Below, one piece after another: positions 35,272 through 47,784 of a DNA stretch of 64,000 nt (positions within the stretch are counted from its first letter, which is position 1; every line of letters starts with the position of its first letter). The stretch covers positions 76,069,533 to 76,133,532 of the forward strand of contig CM046444.1 of assembly GCA_025506515.1 (NCBI GenBank). Direction: 5' to 3'. The position numbers and the translations under genes are program-made. The notes beneath the pieces are model-generated. The model was not told the DNA's origin and did no database searches. It saw nothing but the letters and a program-made list of their open reading frames with translations. Source of the stretch: Flaveria trinervia (taxonomy: Eukaryota; Streptophyta; Magnoliopsida; Asterales; Asteraceae).

Positions 35272-36120
35272 TGTTAGGATCACGGTATCTGTTTGATCAA
35301 TTAGATTGGATTTGCAGCAGAATGAGCACACAAATTAACAAATTTAAACAAGAACACATGAATTTATCAATGAAACAATGTTTGTTATAGAGAGAGAAAA
35401 TCTGCCAAAAGGAATATATTCATTTAATCCACGCTTTGGCTTGGCTTATCGCACGGTTACAATTAGGTCATCTTTCTTTTAAAAGGAAAGCTGACATCAG
35501 CTGATGTCACTTGACAGTGAGATCTAACTGATATTTAACTACTGAAAGTTAACACAGCTACTGAAGATGTCAAACAACTGACATCTTCTAACAAAAATAC
35601 TAAGTGTTAACTGTCACTATAACTACTAAAAAGAAAACTACTCATACTACAACGATTGAAGAACATGCTCTTCAGTCGTTTTACAAGTACTGAAACAAAA
35701 AATAAAACTACTGAAAGGAAACCATCACGACAACTGAAGAATGCTTCTTCAGCTGTTGTGACAAACTCTGAATGCTTCAGTACTTGGACTTCTTGAACTT
35801 TAGTTGTTGTCATTAGCTGATGTCTTCAGCTTATGTCTTCGGTCTTTGTACCTTAGCTGTTGATCTTCAGTACTTTAGTCTTCAGCTGTTGAAGTCTTGA
35901 GTACTTTAGTCTTCAGCTGTTGAAGTCTTCAGTACTTTATTCTTCAGCTGTTGATCTTCAGTGCTTTAGTCTTCAGCTGTTGAAGTCTTCAGTACTAAGG
36001 CTTCAGCTGTTGATCTTCAGACTTTGTCAAACAGCTGATCAAGTCTTCAATAGTTGTAGTGATGTCTTGTGAGACTTAAAGGTTTTTCTGATCTGGCTCA
36101 TTGGTTCTTTTGGTCCAACA
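35272..36120 (-). repeat. Element M1 3' LTR (849 bp)
   Basis: On the + strand it runs from TGTTAGGATC to TGGTCCAACA, collinear with 61743-62594. It is rich in CAGCTGTTGAAG, AGTACTTTAGTC and CAACTGAAG-type repeats (about 35480-36080), the family's U3 array. Confidence 0.93.
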
Positions 36121-36232
36121 AACTCCCCATGAACCAATGCAGCCAAAACCTTTAAGCTTATTAAAGATGTCTCACTTATTATGGCAGAAAGATTGGTCTT
36201 TTTGTCTTCTAGATCAGCTCAAAAGTGACCCT
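36121..36232 (-). pseudogene. Tail of M1 accessory ORF and polypurine tract
   Basis: It matches P1 47675-47784 in reverse complement, including the sequence that encodes LAALVQGE-like residues in P1. The polypurine tract (minus strand CATGGGGAGTT) is next to the LTR. It is separated from the rest of the ORF at 49255 by P1. ACCCT at 36228-36232 is the left target duplication of P1. Confidence 0.75.
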
Positions 36233-37121
36233 TGTTGGACCAAAAGAACCAATGAGCCAAGATCAGAAAACCTCTAAGTCCCCACGGTATCACAACAACT
36301 GCTGAAAGCCTCATCAGTAGTTTGACAAGTGCTGAAGACTACAACAGCTGAAGATCAAGTGCTGAAGACCTTAACAGCTGAAGAACCAAAGTGCTGAAGT
36401 ACAACAGCTGAAGACACAAGTACTGAAGCTGAAAGACCAAAGTACTGAAGTACAACAGCTGAAGAGTTCACAAGTACTGAAGATCAACAACTGATGTACA
36501 AAGTCTGAAGACAAAGACTGAAGACATCAGCTGATGATATCTACTGAAGTCATCAGCTGATGAAACACCTGAAGGTCAAAGTCTGAAGATCAAGTACTGA
36601 AGCCTCAGTAGTTTGTCACAACTGCTGAAGAGTACTTCTTCAGTAGTTGTGATATCAGTAGTTTTTTATATTTTATGTTTCAGTAGTTTTGTAAAACGAC
36701 TGAAGAGCTTGTTCTTCAGTCGTTGTAGTTTCAGTAGTTTTATATTTTCTACTTAACATGCTGATATGTTCTCAGTAGTTGTGAACATTTCAGTAGTTTG
36801 TTAAGAATTAGTTATTTTTGTATTGGATCTGCCGGTTGTCACTTTCCGTGATAACAGCAGTGACTGTTGCACTCTATATAAGGAGTGACAACCTATTGTA
36901 ATTATGTGGAATGAGTAATTGAATGGAATGAATGATTGATTTGATTAGAAATATTCTACATCTATAAACATTCCTAGAAATCAGAAATACATATCTCTCC
37001 CTATAACCGTATGCGATCTTATGCTTACAATATCGATTGCTTGCTACAATTTGTCTATTCTAGTCTGTATTCCGCTGCTTTGTATTCTGATACATCAAAC
37101 TTGTGATCTCTGATCCTGTCA
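36233..37121 (+). repeat. P1 5' LTR (889 bp)
   Basis: It runs from TGTTGGACC to GATCCTGTCA. The U3 has at least six CAGCTGA repeats plus AGTACTGAAG and CAGTAGTT units (36290-36800). It is related to, but clearly diverged from, the M1 LTRs. Confidence 0.93.
36875..36881 (+). promoter_or_regulatory. TATA box, P1 5' LTR
   Basis: CTATATAAGG after the U3 repeat array and before a conserved AGTGACAACC. The same site is present in the 3' LTR near 48421. Confidence 0.8.
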
Positions 37122-37123
37122 AA

Positions 37124-37135
37124 TGGTATCAGAGC
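37124..37135 (+). other. Primer binding site, P1
   Basis: TGGTATCAGAGC two bases after the LTR. The duplicate after the 3' LTR (48672) has lost one A (TGGTATCGAGC). Confidence 0.92.
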
Positions 37136-37354
37136 AGGTTAATCATTGATCGATCTAATAATTGATCATTGAAACTGCTATTCAAGATCTAAGTTTGATT
37201 GAATTAGCTTTTGTTTTGCAAGAAACGGTTATAGAGATTGAATTTTCTGCATTTCTGCTCATTCATCCTGAGATCTTTTCTTGGTTCTCATTGAGTTTGT
37301 TGTGGTTTGTCTAAAACTTTTTAAAACTTGAACTAAACTGTTTTTGAATTGAAA

Positions 37355-40190
37355 ATGACCACTCCTTCCAATGATCCTCATAATACTGGTTCCTCAACCA
37401 AGCCACCTATACTGGTTAGGAATGAGTATAACATATGGCAAAGACGTATGCTCCATCACCTGTCTGTTAACAGCGCAGGGTGTTGGACATCAGTGGTACA
37501 TGGTCCACACAAGCCTATGGTGAATAACCCGGAAACCAATCAAATGGTTCCGAAGAGGAGGGAGCAATACTCAGATGAGGATAAGAAGTTGCTTGAGATT
37601 GATGCAAAAGCCCATGGAATTCTGGCCATGGCATTGCCCAATGAAATCTATTCTGGGCTAATGCATCATGAAACTGCCTATGACCTCTGGATTGCTTTGA
37701 AAGAACAATTTGGAGGAACAGATGAGGTCTTGGCAAATAATAGAGAAATTCTTGCCCAACAATATGAGACATTCTCTCATAGAAAGGGTGAGACACTGAC
37801 TCAACAATATGAGCGGTTTTCTTGTTTGATCTCTGAACTAAAAATGGTCAAACTTGAATACCAATATTCAGATGAATAACAGATTTCTCAGATCACTGCC
37901 TGAGAGATGGGACACATATACTATTGTCCTACGCTCCAGTGCAAGTTTGGACAAACTATCTCTCACCCAACTCCATGGAAATTGCTCACTTTTGAGAGAG
38001 AGATAGAACAGAAGAGAAAGCTGTCTTCATCTGGAAAGCTCACTCAAGACTTCATACAAGGCAACACTGCCTTGGTGGGTCATGAGTCAGAATATGCTTC
38101 ATCTGAATGCCAGTATGATGAGCATATTAATTTCTCTTCAAGCACTTCTGATTCTGCATTTGTAAGTGTTGATGGTCAGTTTACTGGGTGTAATAATGAC
38201 AATCTATGTTTCATCATGGATGATCTCAAGGGGATTGCTGATGATGACTTAGAAGAGATGGATATTTTGAGCCAAATGGCCTTGATAAATATCAGATCTC
38301 AGAAGTTCTACAAAAGAACTGGAAGAAAATTCCCAGGACTTTCTGGCAAAACCAAAGTTGGTTTTGACAAGAGCAAGTTGAGGTGTCACAAATGCCACGG
38401 CTTGGACACTTTGCAAGAGAGTGTAGATCAACTGGATCTAACTCTACTGCACCCTTTGTGACTTTTCCTGGCAATAGTCAACAACACAGAGGGCAACATC
38501 CTGTCACATCTAGTCATCATCCTCAACAACAATCTCCGGCATATTTTGTTCCTCAGGGTCAAATGCCATATCAGTACCCTTGTTATTACATGCCACAGTC
38601 AAATCAAGTTCAAGTTCCTATGACACCACAACCTCATGCATTACCAGAACCTCAGCCTTCCCTATCTCATCAACAACCTCAATCTCAACAACACAGCTTC
38701 TTCACCCCAGGAGTTGTTGACTGGAGCAGTTTACCAGATGACTTGTCTGGTCATGATCAACTGTTCTCAGGTGCTGGTCAACATGGTGGTGACAGTCCCT
38801 TTGGAAATCTAGCTCTTATGGCTTTGGAGTCTGCTGATACTTCATCTTCCAATGCCTCTACACCTCAGGTATCACAGGTATCCTCTGAGGCAAAAGCCAA
38901 TTATGTTCTGAACAATGCATAGCAGCATTTGCTTCCATTAGAGAAGCAAATGTAGCTTTAATTAATAAAAACATTGAGCTAGAACAAATAATTTCCAAAA
39001 ACAAAGCTGAGTTTGAGTTTGTGCTCAAAGATAAAAATGATGAGGTTTATAAACTGAATTGCCAAATAATTGATGATAAGGCTAGAGAAGATGTACTTCT
39101 AGAGAAGTACAAAGATCTCAAAGAAACCCTTGCAGTTACCCAGGTCGAGTGTGATAGATGGGTACAATCATGCAAAGGGTTTGAAATGCTTCTTAGTAAG
39201 CAATCTGCTTCAAATGTGAAGTTTGGAATTGGCTACAATCACACTGCTCCACCTACAGATTTTACCCCAAGAGCAGAGGTAGAATCTGATGGTGAGAGTG
39301 ATAACCAATCCATCACATCATGTGATCTACCTTCTGATACAGCACAATCAGAAGTAGCAGTCAGCATCAAGCCCTCTTTGAACCTATCAGCTGATGTTGA
39401 TGGTCCAAATGCTGACATTCACATGATCAATAAGTTGATCAACTCAGGAGTTAATCCTGAAGGTCCTGAAAGGACTGGAGAGCAGGATTTAACATCTGAA
39501 GTTCAAACTTCAACTGCTGTCAGTACTGAAGAGAAGAAAACTGGCAGTAGAAAGAGTTTGAAGACTACTAAAGAGGTTGTCAAGAAAGCAACCAATGCTT
39601 CCAAGCATTGAAGAACAAGTCTTCTGTTGCTTCACCATCTTTAGTTGATGATCAACCTAAGATGAAGAAGAAACCATGTGAAGTATGTGGTTTGTTCAAT
39701 CATCTTACAGATGATTGTTGGTACAAAAGAGGTTCCAAACTCAAACAAAAAGAAGAAATTAATGAGAAAATGGTAAAAATGAAAACTGAGTTTGAGACCA
39801 CATTTGTATCAGCAACATCAAATCCTGTAACCCTTAAGTCCTTAAAGAAATCCAAAAGGAAGGAGTTAAACAGGTGACAGCTGAGGGTGCTCAAAAGAAG
39901 AAGGTGCAACATAGGACCTTATCTAACTCCACTAGCAATGTGTCTGATGAGCTGAAAGCTTTATCACAAAATCAGACACAGCTGGTGATGATGGTACAAC
40001 ATCTGTTGGGTAGAGTTAACCAACTAGATTCTCCTATGTTGAAACCACAGAAAAGGAGGTCTAAGCCAAAGGACTCCTCTTCTACACCATCTTCTTCTCG
40101 GCTGTTGTTACAAATAAACATGTTAGTTTACCATCTATTGATGAGACCAGGCCCAAAACCAAAAAGGTTTGGGTCTCTAAAACTAACTGA
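37355..40190 (+). pseudogene. gag: P1 gag (long Sirevirus type, a few frameshifts)
   Basis: The start is the ATG at 37355 (MTTPSNDPHNTGSS), as in M1 and in the P1 fragment at 48891. Gag core motifs include YDLWIALKEQFGG and LAQQYETFSHRKGETL. A frameshift occurs near 37878, and another at the first knuckle (CHKCH, about 38388), which loses its register. A Gln/Pro-rich segment (38460-38700), a Glu/Lys-rich coiled-coil segment (38930-39200) and a second intact knuckle (CEVCGLFNHLTDDC, 39677-39718) follow. The protein ends at the TGA at 40188-40190 after KTKKVWVSKTN. At about 940 residues it is longer than ordinary copia gag, as in Sireviruses. Confidence 0.88.
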
Positions 40191-40207
40191 TTGTTTATTA
40201 TTGCAGG
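40183..40207 (+). promoter_or_regulatory. Putative 3' splice site at gag/pol junction, P1
   Basis: CTAAC (40183-40187) overlaps the gag stop, then a T-rich run and TTGCAG ending at 40206. Branch A to G is 20 nt. Pol (GGT TCT TCA...) opens in the +1 frame relative to gag directly after the AG. No donor has been identified. Confidence 0.5.
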
Positions 40208-43200
40208 GTTCTTCAACATGCCAAAGTAGCATCTGGTATGTAGACGTGGGGGATCTATGCACATGACTGGGAACATCTCTCTTCTTCATGACTACTCTCA
40301 AGGAAAGAAGGGATTTGTCTCTTTTGGCAATGATGCTAGGGGTTACATCATCGGTAAGGGCTTTGTCTCCAATGGAGAAATCAAATTGATGATGTTAATC
40401 ATGTGGAAAATCTCAAGTACAACCTCTTGAGTGTCAGTCAAATGTGTGATAAAGGCCATGTTGCCCTTTTCACAAGTCAAAACTGTAGGATTCTGTCATC
40501 CAAAGTTTTGCACTGATTGACAAGGTGTTGGATGATCACACTCTCCTGAAAGCCAACAGGACAGGAAGAGTGTATGCCTTAGATCTCTCTAAGAAGATAG
40601 ATCTCAAAGGCAATCCTTGCCTATTTTCCAAAGCCTCTTCTCAAGAATCTAAACTGTGGCACAGGAGGCTTGGTCATGTTAATCTCAAAAACATGAATCA
40701 GCTTAGCCACAATAGTTTAGTCAGAGGCTTACCAATAAAGGAGTTCCACTGTGATGAAACCTGCACTGCTTGTTTAAAAGGAAAACAGCACAAGGTCTCA
40801 TTCCTCCTATTGAAGTGTCCAAGTCCACTGCCTGCTTGCAATTACTGCATATGGATCTATTTGGTCCTGTGAGAGTAATGAGCATGGCAAAGAAGAAATA
40901 CTGTCTGGTAATTGTGGATGATTACTCCAGATTTGTATGGACTTTCTTTCTACATTCAAAGGATGAGGCTGCTCAGAAGATTATCCACTTTGTGTTGTAC
41001 ATTGAGAAGCAGTATTCCCTTCCAGTCAAGTGTATTAGGAGTGATAATGGAACTGAGTTCAGAAATCATACACTTGATGACTTCTATCTTTCAAAGGGAA
41101 TCAAAAGGCAGTTCAGCATTCCAAGGACTCCAGAACAAAATGGAGTAGTGGAGAGAAAGAACAGGACCCTCATTGAAGCTGCAAGGTCCATGCTGGCTGA
41201 CTCAGGTTTGCCATTGACCTTTTGGGCCGAAGCTGTCAACACAGCTTGTTATGTGCAAAATAGAGTTTTAGTAAATCAGAGGTTGATGAAGACTCCATAT
41301 GAAGTTCTCCATCATTTGGCTCCTCTGATTTCATTTTTCAAAGCATTTGGGTGTCCCTGTTTTTATTCTCAACACAAAGGATCAACTCCACAAATTTGAT
41401 CCTAAGGTGGATGCAGGATACTTTGTTGGTTATTCATCTACTTGCAAGGCATACAGAGTCTTCAACTGCAGAACAAAGATGGTTGAAGAAACTCTACATG
41501 TTAAGTTTAATGAATCTCCAAAGGACAAGATTCCACAAAGTCCTGTGGAGTTATTTGATTTGGACATACTGCAATATGTTCCTTATCAAACTCCTGCTGT
41601 TTGCCCTGTCAACAGTTCACCACCTGGTGGTACTGCTAATGATGATGATGATTGCAGTACTCACCTCTTCAGGTTTAGTGATCAGCTGCCTGACTCAGCT
41701 AGACCTGATGTTCCTGTAGCTCCAGTAGCACCATCCACACACAAATGCTGATGAGATTTCTTTGAATTCAACCTCCTTTGAATTACCATCCACTGATTGT
41801 TTCAAGGAATGATTCACCATCACCATCTGTTGCTGCTGAACCGGCTACAAACACTTGCACAGATCTCATTGTGTATCAAGATCTGAAGAATCACCCTATG
41901 TCTCAAATCATTGGTGATATCACTGCTGGAGTATCAACAAGAAGTCAATTGTCAAATTTCTGCTTCTATGCTCTCTTCATCAGTCAGCAAGAGCCAAAGA
42001 ATTATCACATTGCTTTAAAGGACAATGGATGGGTTGATGCCATGCAGCTTGAGCTTCTTCAGTTCAAGAAACAGCAAGTGTGGGAACTGGTTCCTCTACC
42101 TCCAGGTAAGTGTGCAATAGGCACTAAATGGGTGTTTAGGAACAAAACTGATGAAAATGGGCTTATTGTTAAGAACAAGGCCAGACTGGTTGTTCAGGGT
42201 TTGCACAAGAAGAAGGTATTGATTATGATGAAACCTTTGCCCCTGTAGCCAGACTGGAAGCAATTCGATTGTTTTTAGCTTATGCTGCTTATCAAAACCT
42301 TAAAGTCTTTCAAATGGATGTCAAAAGTGCATTTTTGTATGGAAAAGTTAAAGAAGAGGTTTATGTATGTCAACCTCCAGGCTTTGAGGACAATAAACAT
42401 CCTAATTGGGTGTATAAGCTTGATAAAGCTCTTTATGGGTTAAAACAAGCTCCCAGAGCCTGGTATGAGACATTATCAAACTTTCTTCTGGAAAACAATT
42501 TCACTAGAGGCTCCATAGACAAGACTTTATTCATTAAGAAAACTGGGCAGCATAATCTACTTGTTCAAATTTATGTAGATGATATCATTTTTGTATCTTC
42601 TGATCCAAAGTTGTGTGATGCCTTTACAAAGTTGATGCAACAGAAGTTTGAAATGAGTGCCATGGGAGAACTACAGTTCTTTCTGGGGTTGCAAATCAAA
42701 CAAAAGGCTGATGGAATTTTTATTCATCAGTCCAAATATACAAAAGATCTTTTGCAAAAGTTTGATTTACAAAACTGTAAGCCCTGTTCTACTCCCATGA
42801 GCAGCACCACACAACTGGACTCAGATCAGAAAGGTAAAGTGGTTGATGAAACACTTTACAGATGTATGATTGGGTCCTTGATGTATTTAACAGCTTCTAG
42901 ACCAGATATTATGTTTGCTACATGTGTTTGTGCTAGATTTCAGGCTGCACCTAAAGAGTCTCATCTGATTGCAGTCAAGAGGATCTTTAGATATCTGCAA
43001 GGCACTCCATCTCTAGGTTTATGGTATTCTACCGGACATTCTGGTAAATTAGTTGCTTTTTCTGACAGTGACTATGCAGGGTGTAAGTTGACCAGGAAAT
43101 CAACTTCTGGTGGATGTCAATCCTAGGCAACTGCTTGATTTCTTGGCAGAGCAAGAAACAGACCTCAGTTGCTACATCCACTGCTGAAGCAGAGTACATT

Positions 43201-43515
43201 GCTGCTGCAAGCTGTACATCTCAGGTACTCTGGCTTCAAAACCAACTTTTGGATTATGGCATTACAGAGACTAAGACTCCATTGTTAATGGATAGTGCTT
43301 CAGCTCTTTGCATTGTCAAAAATCCAGTCCAGCACTCTAGGACCAAACATATAGAGATCAGACATCATTTTATAAAGGATTGTTTTGAAAAAGGTCTGAT
43401 TGATCCTAAGTTTGTGCCTAGTGCTGATGAGCTTGCAGACATTTTCACTAAGCCTTTGGATAGTTCAACTTTCCAAAACCTGGTGTTAAGGCTTGGTATG
43501 CTGCAGCTAGAATAG
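40207..43515 (+). pseudogene. pol: P1 pol: protease, integrase, RT, RNase H
   Basis: The protease region is SIWYVD then MHMTGN, with a lost base near 40248 in the active-site loop. The GAG-pre-integrase motif LWHRRLGHVN is near 40660. Integrase has Asp in HMDLFGP (about 40852) and RSDNGTEF (about 41039), with Glu in the NGVVERKNRT motif. The linker has one frameshift near 41360 and a break near 41750. RT runs from FQMDVKSAFLYG through intact YVDDIIF (about 42573) to SLMYLTASRPDIMF. RNase H includes SDSDYAGC and TAEAEYIAAAS and ends at 43515. The remaining frameshifts (40830, 42205, 43122) are single bases. Confidence 0.92.
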
Positions 43516-44196
43516 GTGACAACTACTGATGATCTTAGTAATTCATACTGATGATCATGAGTACCTATGTCACATATAAGTACTGATGAGCTCTTTTAAC
43601 CTCAGTAGTTTTTATAACTACTGAAGGCTAAATGTCTCACAAGTACTGAAGTACTTCATCTGTTCTAAACTACTGATGTAGTTACAACTACTGATGCAGT
43701 TACAACTACTTCAATCAGTAAAAACAGATAAGTACTGATGTCCTATGAAACAACTGAAATCAGCCATAAGACTGATGAATGTGTTGAGGACAGTTTGAAA
43801 CAGCTGAAAAGCTAAGAATTGACGAAAACAGCTGAAGAGAACTTTCTCTTCAGTCGTTTGTACAACTGCTGTTTCATTTTAAACAACTGAAGCAAAACCA
43901 CGTCTTCAGTAGTTTTATATACTGATGACCAATACCAAGTCTTCAGTTGTTTACAACAGCTGATGACAAAACCACTGTCTTCAGTAGTTTCATAACTACT
44001 GATGACAAACACCACGTCCTCAGTTGTTCAATCATCTGAAGTCAAAACCACGGTCTTCAGTAGTTTTCTAAACTACTGATGCCTAACACCACGACTTCAG
44101 CTGTTTCAACGTCTGAAAGGATAATACCATGTCAACGGTCGTTTAAAACTACTGATGACTAACACCACATCCTTCAGTCGTTTCCCTACCGTACCC
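43516..44196 (+). repeat. P1 post-pol spacer: hairpin/U3-like repeat array
   Basis: Dense ACTACTGA, CAGTAGTT, CAACTGAAG and CAGCTGA repeats, the same vocabulary as the P1 and M1 LTR U3. Several form short hairpins, such as CAGTAGTTT, three bases, AAACTACTG near 44058-44078. Longer units of about 75 bp recur at about 43900-44170. The array leads directly to the TATA box at 44197. Confidence 0.82.
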
Positions 44197-44205
44197 TATA
44201 TATAT
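44197..44205 (+). promoter_or_regulatory. Putative internal promoter (TATA) of P1 accessory ORF
   Basis: CCCTATATATATCCC lies 72-80 bp before the accessory ATG. M1 has TATAAATA at the same relative distance, although the surrounding sequence differs. Confidence 0.6.
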
Positions 44206-44276
44206 CCCTAACCTTAGCTCTCATTGCTTCATCTTCTTCAAACCTAACGTTCCTCTCCAAAACTTCCTTCTTCTCC

Positions 44277-47200
44277 ATGGCGTCTATGCAAATTAAACCG
44301 CGACACAACTGTGTTGCCTACCTCACAAAATCGCCGATCTGGACTAAGTTCGATACTGCTATCGATCTTATGGTTCAGTCCCATACAACAAGGCATTCCT
44401 TCTGAACCCCGTCTTACATGCCGAATCCTTGAACCAATTTTGGATGAACGTTACTGTTACAACTGAGGAGAGCAACACACCATCCCTCCGGTCAGTCGTC
44501 AACAACAAAGAAGTAGTCATTACTCCTGCAACAATCCGTAAAATTCTTCAACTGAGTGATGCTACTTCTCCTGCTGGATATCCGAAGGGCACCATAGATC
44601 TATCATTTGCTCAGCATGGATATCAAGGCGATCTCAGTGCCACCACCATCATGAAGAAACACTTTAATGACGCTGAGCGCCTGATTTTTCACATGGTCAA
44701 TGTATGTTTGGCCCCTAAGACGTCGTCTTGGGATCAAATGTCCACCAAATGGCAGCAGGTAATGTATTCTATCCTTGAGCAACAACCACTAAACTTTTCA
44801 GAATAATATTTTCAGAGCTCAAAGATATGGCTCAAAAACTAACTGCCAACCGTTGGATACTTTATCCACGGTTCATAATGGCCATTATTACAGACCAGCT
44901 TAATGCTGAGGGACTTGTTGGCTTGGGAGTCCCTGCTACGGCTGTTCTGCCAAAGTATACTCCCGGCACAACTCTGACCGGACACTCAAAATGGCTGCCA
45001 AGCTGCGAAAACCCACGCAGTGGAACCCACAGCCACCACCTCCAAATCCAATGTCCCCACCAAACCCACCAACAAGAAACCAAAATGGCTACTCAGGGAA
45101 TTGAGTCACCTGAGGATGCCCCTGCAACACAAACGCAGGATATATCCACTAGTCCAACCCCCTAGTGGATACAATGACTCTTCCAGCCACAGCCGCTCAG
45201 GCTTCCTCTCCACAGGAGCCTGCAGCAACCCAAGGGGCACCTACTTATCTGGGATCTTACTCACTTGAGGAGATTGCCATTGAAGAGCACCATCCACCCC
45301 AGGTGCACACTGCTTCTATCCCCTTACCCCAAACAACCGCCCCTCACAGCCCAACTTTAATAGTTGCACAAGTGCTCCTCAATTGCACTCCTCACCCCCT
45401 CCCCAGAACCACTTACGACTGGGCATACCTCTACAATTGAGGGGGAGGAACACAGTGCACCTGAGAACCCACAGCACAGGTTTTCCCAATTCTATCTCCG
45501 GTGTAGACAAGGAGCTTAGAATATCTAGTGAGGCTGCCACCTCCTCTGACTCAGCACATGACCAGAGGAGGCTGGTAACATTGCTAAGACCTCCCTAGAG
45601 GCAACAGCTGATGATGGACATTGTCCTGAGGCTGGAAGTCCCCAGTACCAAGCACAAGGGGCACATGCACCAACTGGTCTACACCCAGTGCATGTAAATC
45701 CTGCTCTAAGCAGGAGGTCAGGTGATTCAATATCACTGATGATGACCTGAGCTTCTTCTATGATGTTGTTCTCAAACAACCATTCTAAGGATGAGGTTAG
45801 CAGACTCAAAGAGCTGCTGGCCAAGATGTCTCAGGATGCAAGTCCATCTGCCACCATAATACACCCACAGATGGCACCTTCCCTTGAAGTTTCCCAAACA
45901 CAGAGCCACCCCAAAATCAACCACCTGCCTCTGCTTCAACCCTACTTCTCAGGAACAGACCCTCCTAAGCAAATAGGTGCTATACTCCAAAATTCCCTCC
46001 CTCTCATCACCCAATAATCACTGATATAGTGATCAAACCCTTGATGAGAGCTTTCCTCCACATTACAGCCCTTGGTTGATGCTGCTGTCCAAAACTCTTT
46101 CTGCGGTACAACCCTTCCTCCAATGCAACCAAAAAGGGGGAGAGTACTGCAGTGAAAGAAAGGAAAGGAAAAGATCCGAGGAAAAATGTGTGCAAGCCAA
46201 GAGGAGGAAAAGAAAAGCAACCTCTGCTCACTTACAAGCGAAACAGAAGTGCTGATGATCACACTGCTGAAGACAAATCCTTGAGGAGCTGGTCAAAGAA
46301 GCTGACACCACACACAGCCGCTCCATGGATAAAATAATTGAACAACTCTTCAGGCAGGGGTTGACACAGCCACACTGATAGTGAGATGAAGGTTAGAAGT
46401 ACAAGAGATACAAACCCGATGGGCAGGGTATGATGCTCTTGAGAAAGAGAGGTTGGAAATAATGATCCGCTTTATTGCAAAATACTTGGGAAGATCATTA
46501 ATGGAGATCCGCGCATGGACCAGGGACAGCATTCTGGCTATCCACCAGAATCTGTCTGTCTGAGCAATTCAACAAAGGGATTATTGTGGAAGCCCTTGAT
46601 GAGGCTGGGGCTGGTAAAAGGTTAGAGATGGCTAAACTCACAAAGGCGAAGCTAACTACAAGGATGCTAGATCAACCTTCCCCTCCACCCACTCAAACAG
46701 ATCCTATCCCTCAAATCTCCCAACCAACCTCTAAGCCAAAATCCAAACATCCTCATTCTTCAAAACCAATTCCTTCACCAACCAACCATCATCCAGTGAT
46801 GTACCCAGAAGGAGGAGAAGGGTGCTGAGGATGGAAGAAGAAGAAGAAGAAGAGGATGAATGATAGTCTGCCACTCTCTGCTGTTCTGAAGCTACCAAAA
46901 CCCTAAGTCAATCCATGATCACACCTGACTCTCAAAGGGAAATGGTCAGAGTCAAGATAGAAGAAGAAGAACAGCAGAAACAGCACGATGAGCACTGTTG
47001 AAGATGGTTGACAAGGAATTTCCTCAGTCATCATCTATTCAAGCCATGAAAGGGCATGCTCAAGGCTGTACACTCTCAGGCACACCTTTCAGTATCAGAA
47101 GGATAGAGTGAGAGTATGGCCAGACCCCAGGGTGAGTTCTAGAATCCATAAAAGAACTATCCACACAGATACAACGGCCAGTTCGAAAAACAATAGAGTC

Positions 47201-47784
47201 TACCATCATGTTGGCCTTGTGTAGTCTCACCTTGGGAAATCATTGATGAATTCAAGAAAGCTCACCAAGCAAAGAGACACCTCAAGCCTTACTAGAAAAC
47301 AAGATGATTAGAAGGGGTTTTATAAAAAAAGCTTGAAGACATCCAAAAGAAGAGCTCCAGTTACTCCTTGAAGGCAACCATCCTGATGAATTTGTATATA
47401 GGGAGGTAACTACGGTGGAGCTGAAAAATGGCAGGACCATGAAGTACTTATCAGAGTACTATGGTCAGAGTTCTTCTTCGAAGGAGGAGCAGAAGAACTC
47501 TCTCAGGAGGAACAAGTTTTTCTCCTTGAGGCCTATGTTCGTGAGTCATACAACTCATTATGGGGAAGTAAATCTCATGAATGGGATAACAACTCTGTGT
47601 CCAGTTCCCCAAAACAGAGTTCCCATTCATACTCTGCCAAACAAATATTTGAGATTTCTTCCAGGCCGGAGCTTACTTGGTCATCTTCTCTACTGATCAG
47701 AAGGAAAAAGACCAACATTTTGCCATCAATAAGTGGGAGATTAAATAAGTTGGAGGTTTTGGCTGCATTGGTTCAGGGGGAGTT
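44277..47784 (+). pseudogene. P1 post-pol accessory ORF (broken)
   Basis: Start ATG at 44277 (MASMQIKPRHNCVAYLTKS). The N-terminal domain to about 44810 reads NQFWMNVTVTTEE and VVITPATIRKILQL after one frameshift near 44378. Then come a Pro/Ser/Thr-rich stretch (44990-45500), a segment with SRLKELLAKMSQ, and a Lys-rich region. The conserved part follows (46330-47790): it includes IMIRFIAKYLGRS-like sequence, an acidic Glu run near 46830 and SPKQSSHSYSAKQIF near 47600. Many small indels break it. M1 (49255-52700) has a better version. Function unknown; no signal peptide or membrane segment seen. Confidence 0.72.

Noticed and set aside
37124..37135. Possible tRNA fragment (TGGTATCAGAGC)
   Set aside because: It matches only the complement of a tRNA 3' end and sits just after an LTR, so it is the primer site.
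46828..46862. GAAGAAGAA microsatellite as a separate feature
   Set aside because: It encodes the acidic run of the accessory ORF, also present in M1 near 50100, so it is coding sequence in origin.
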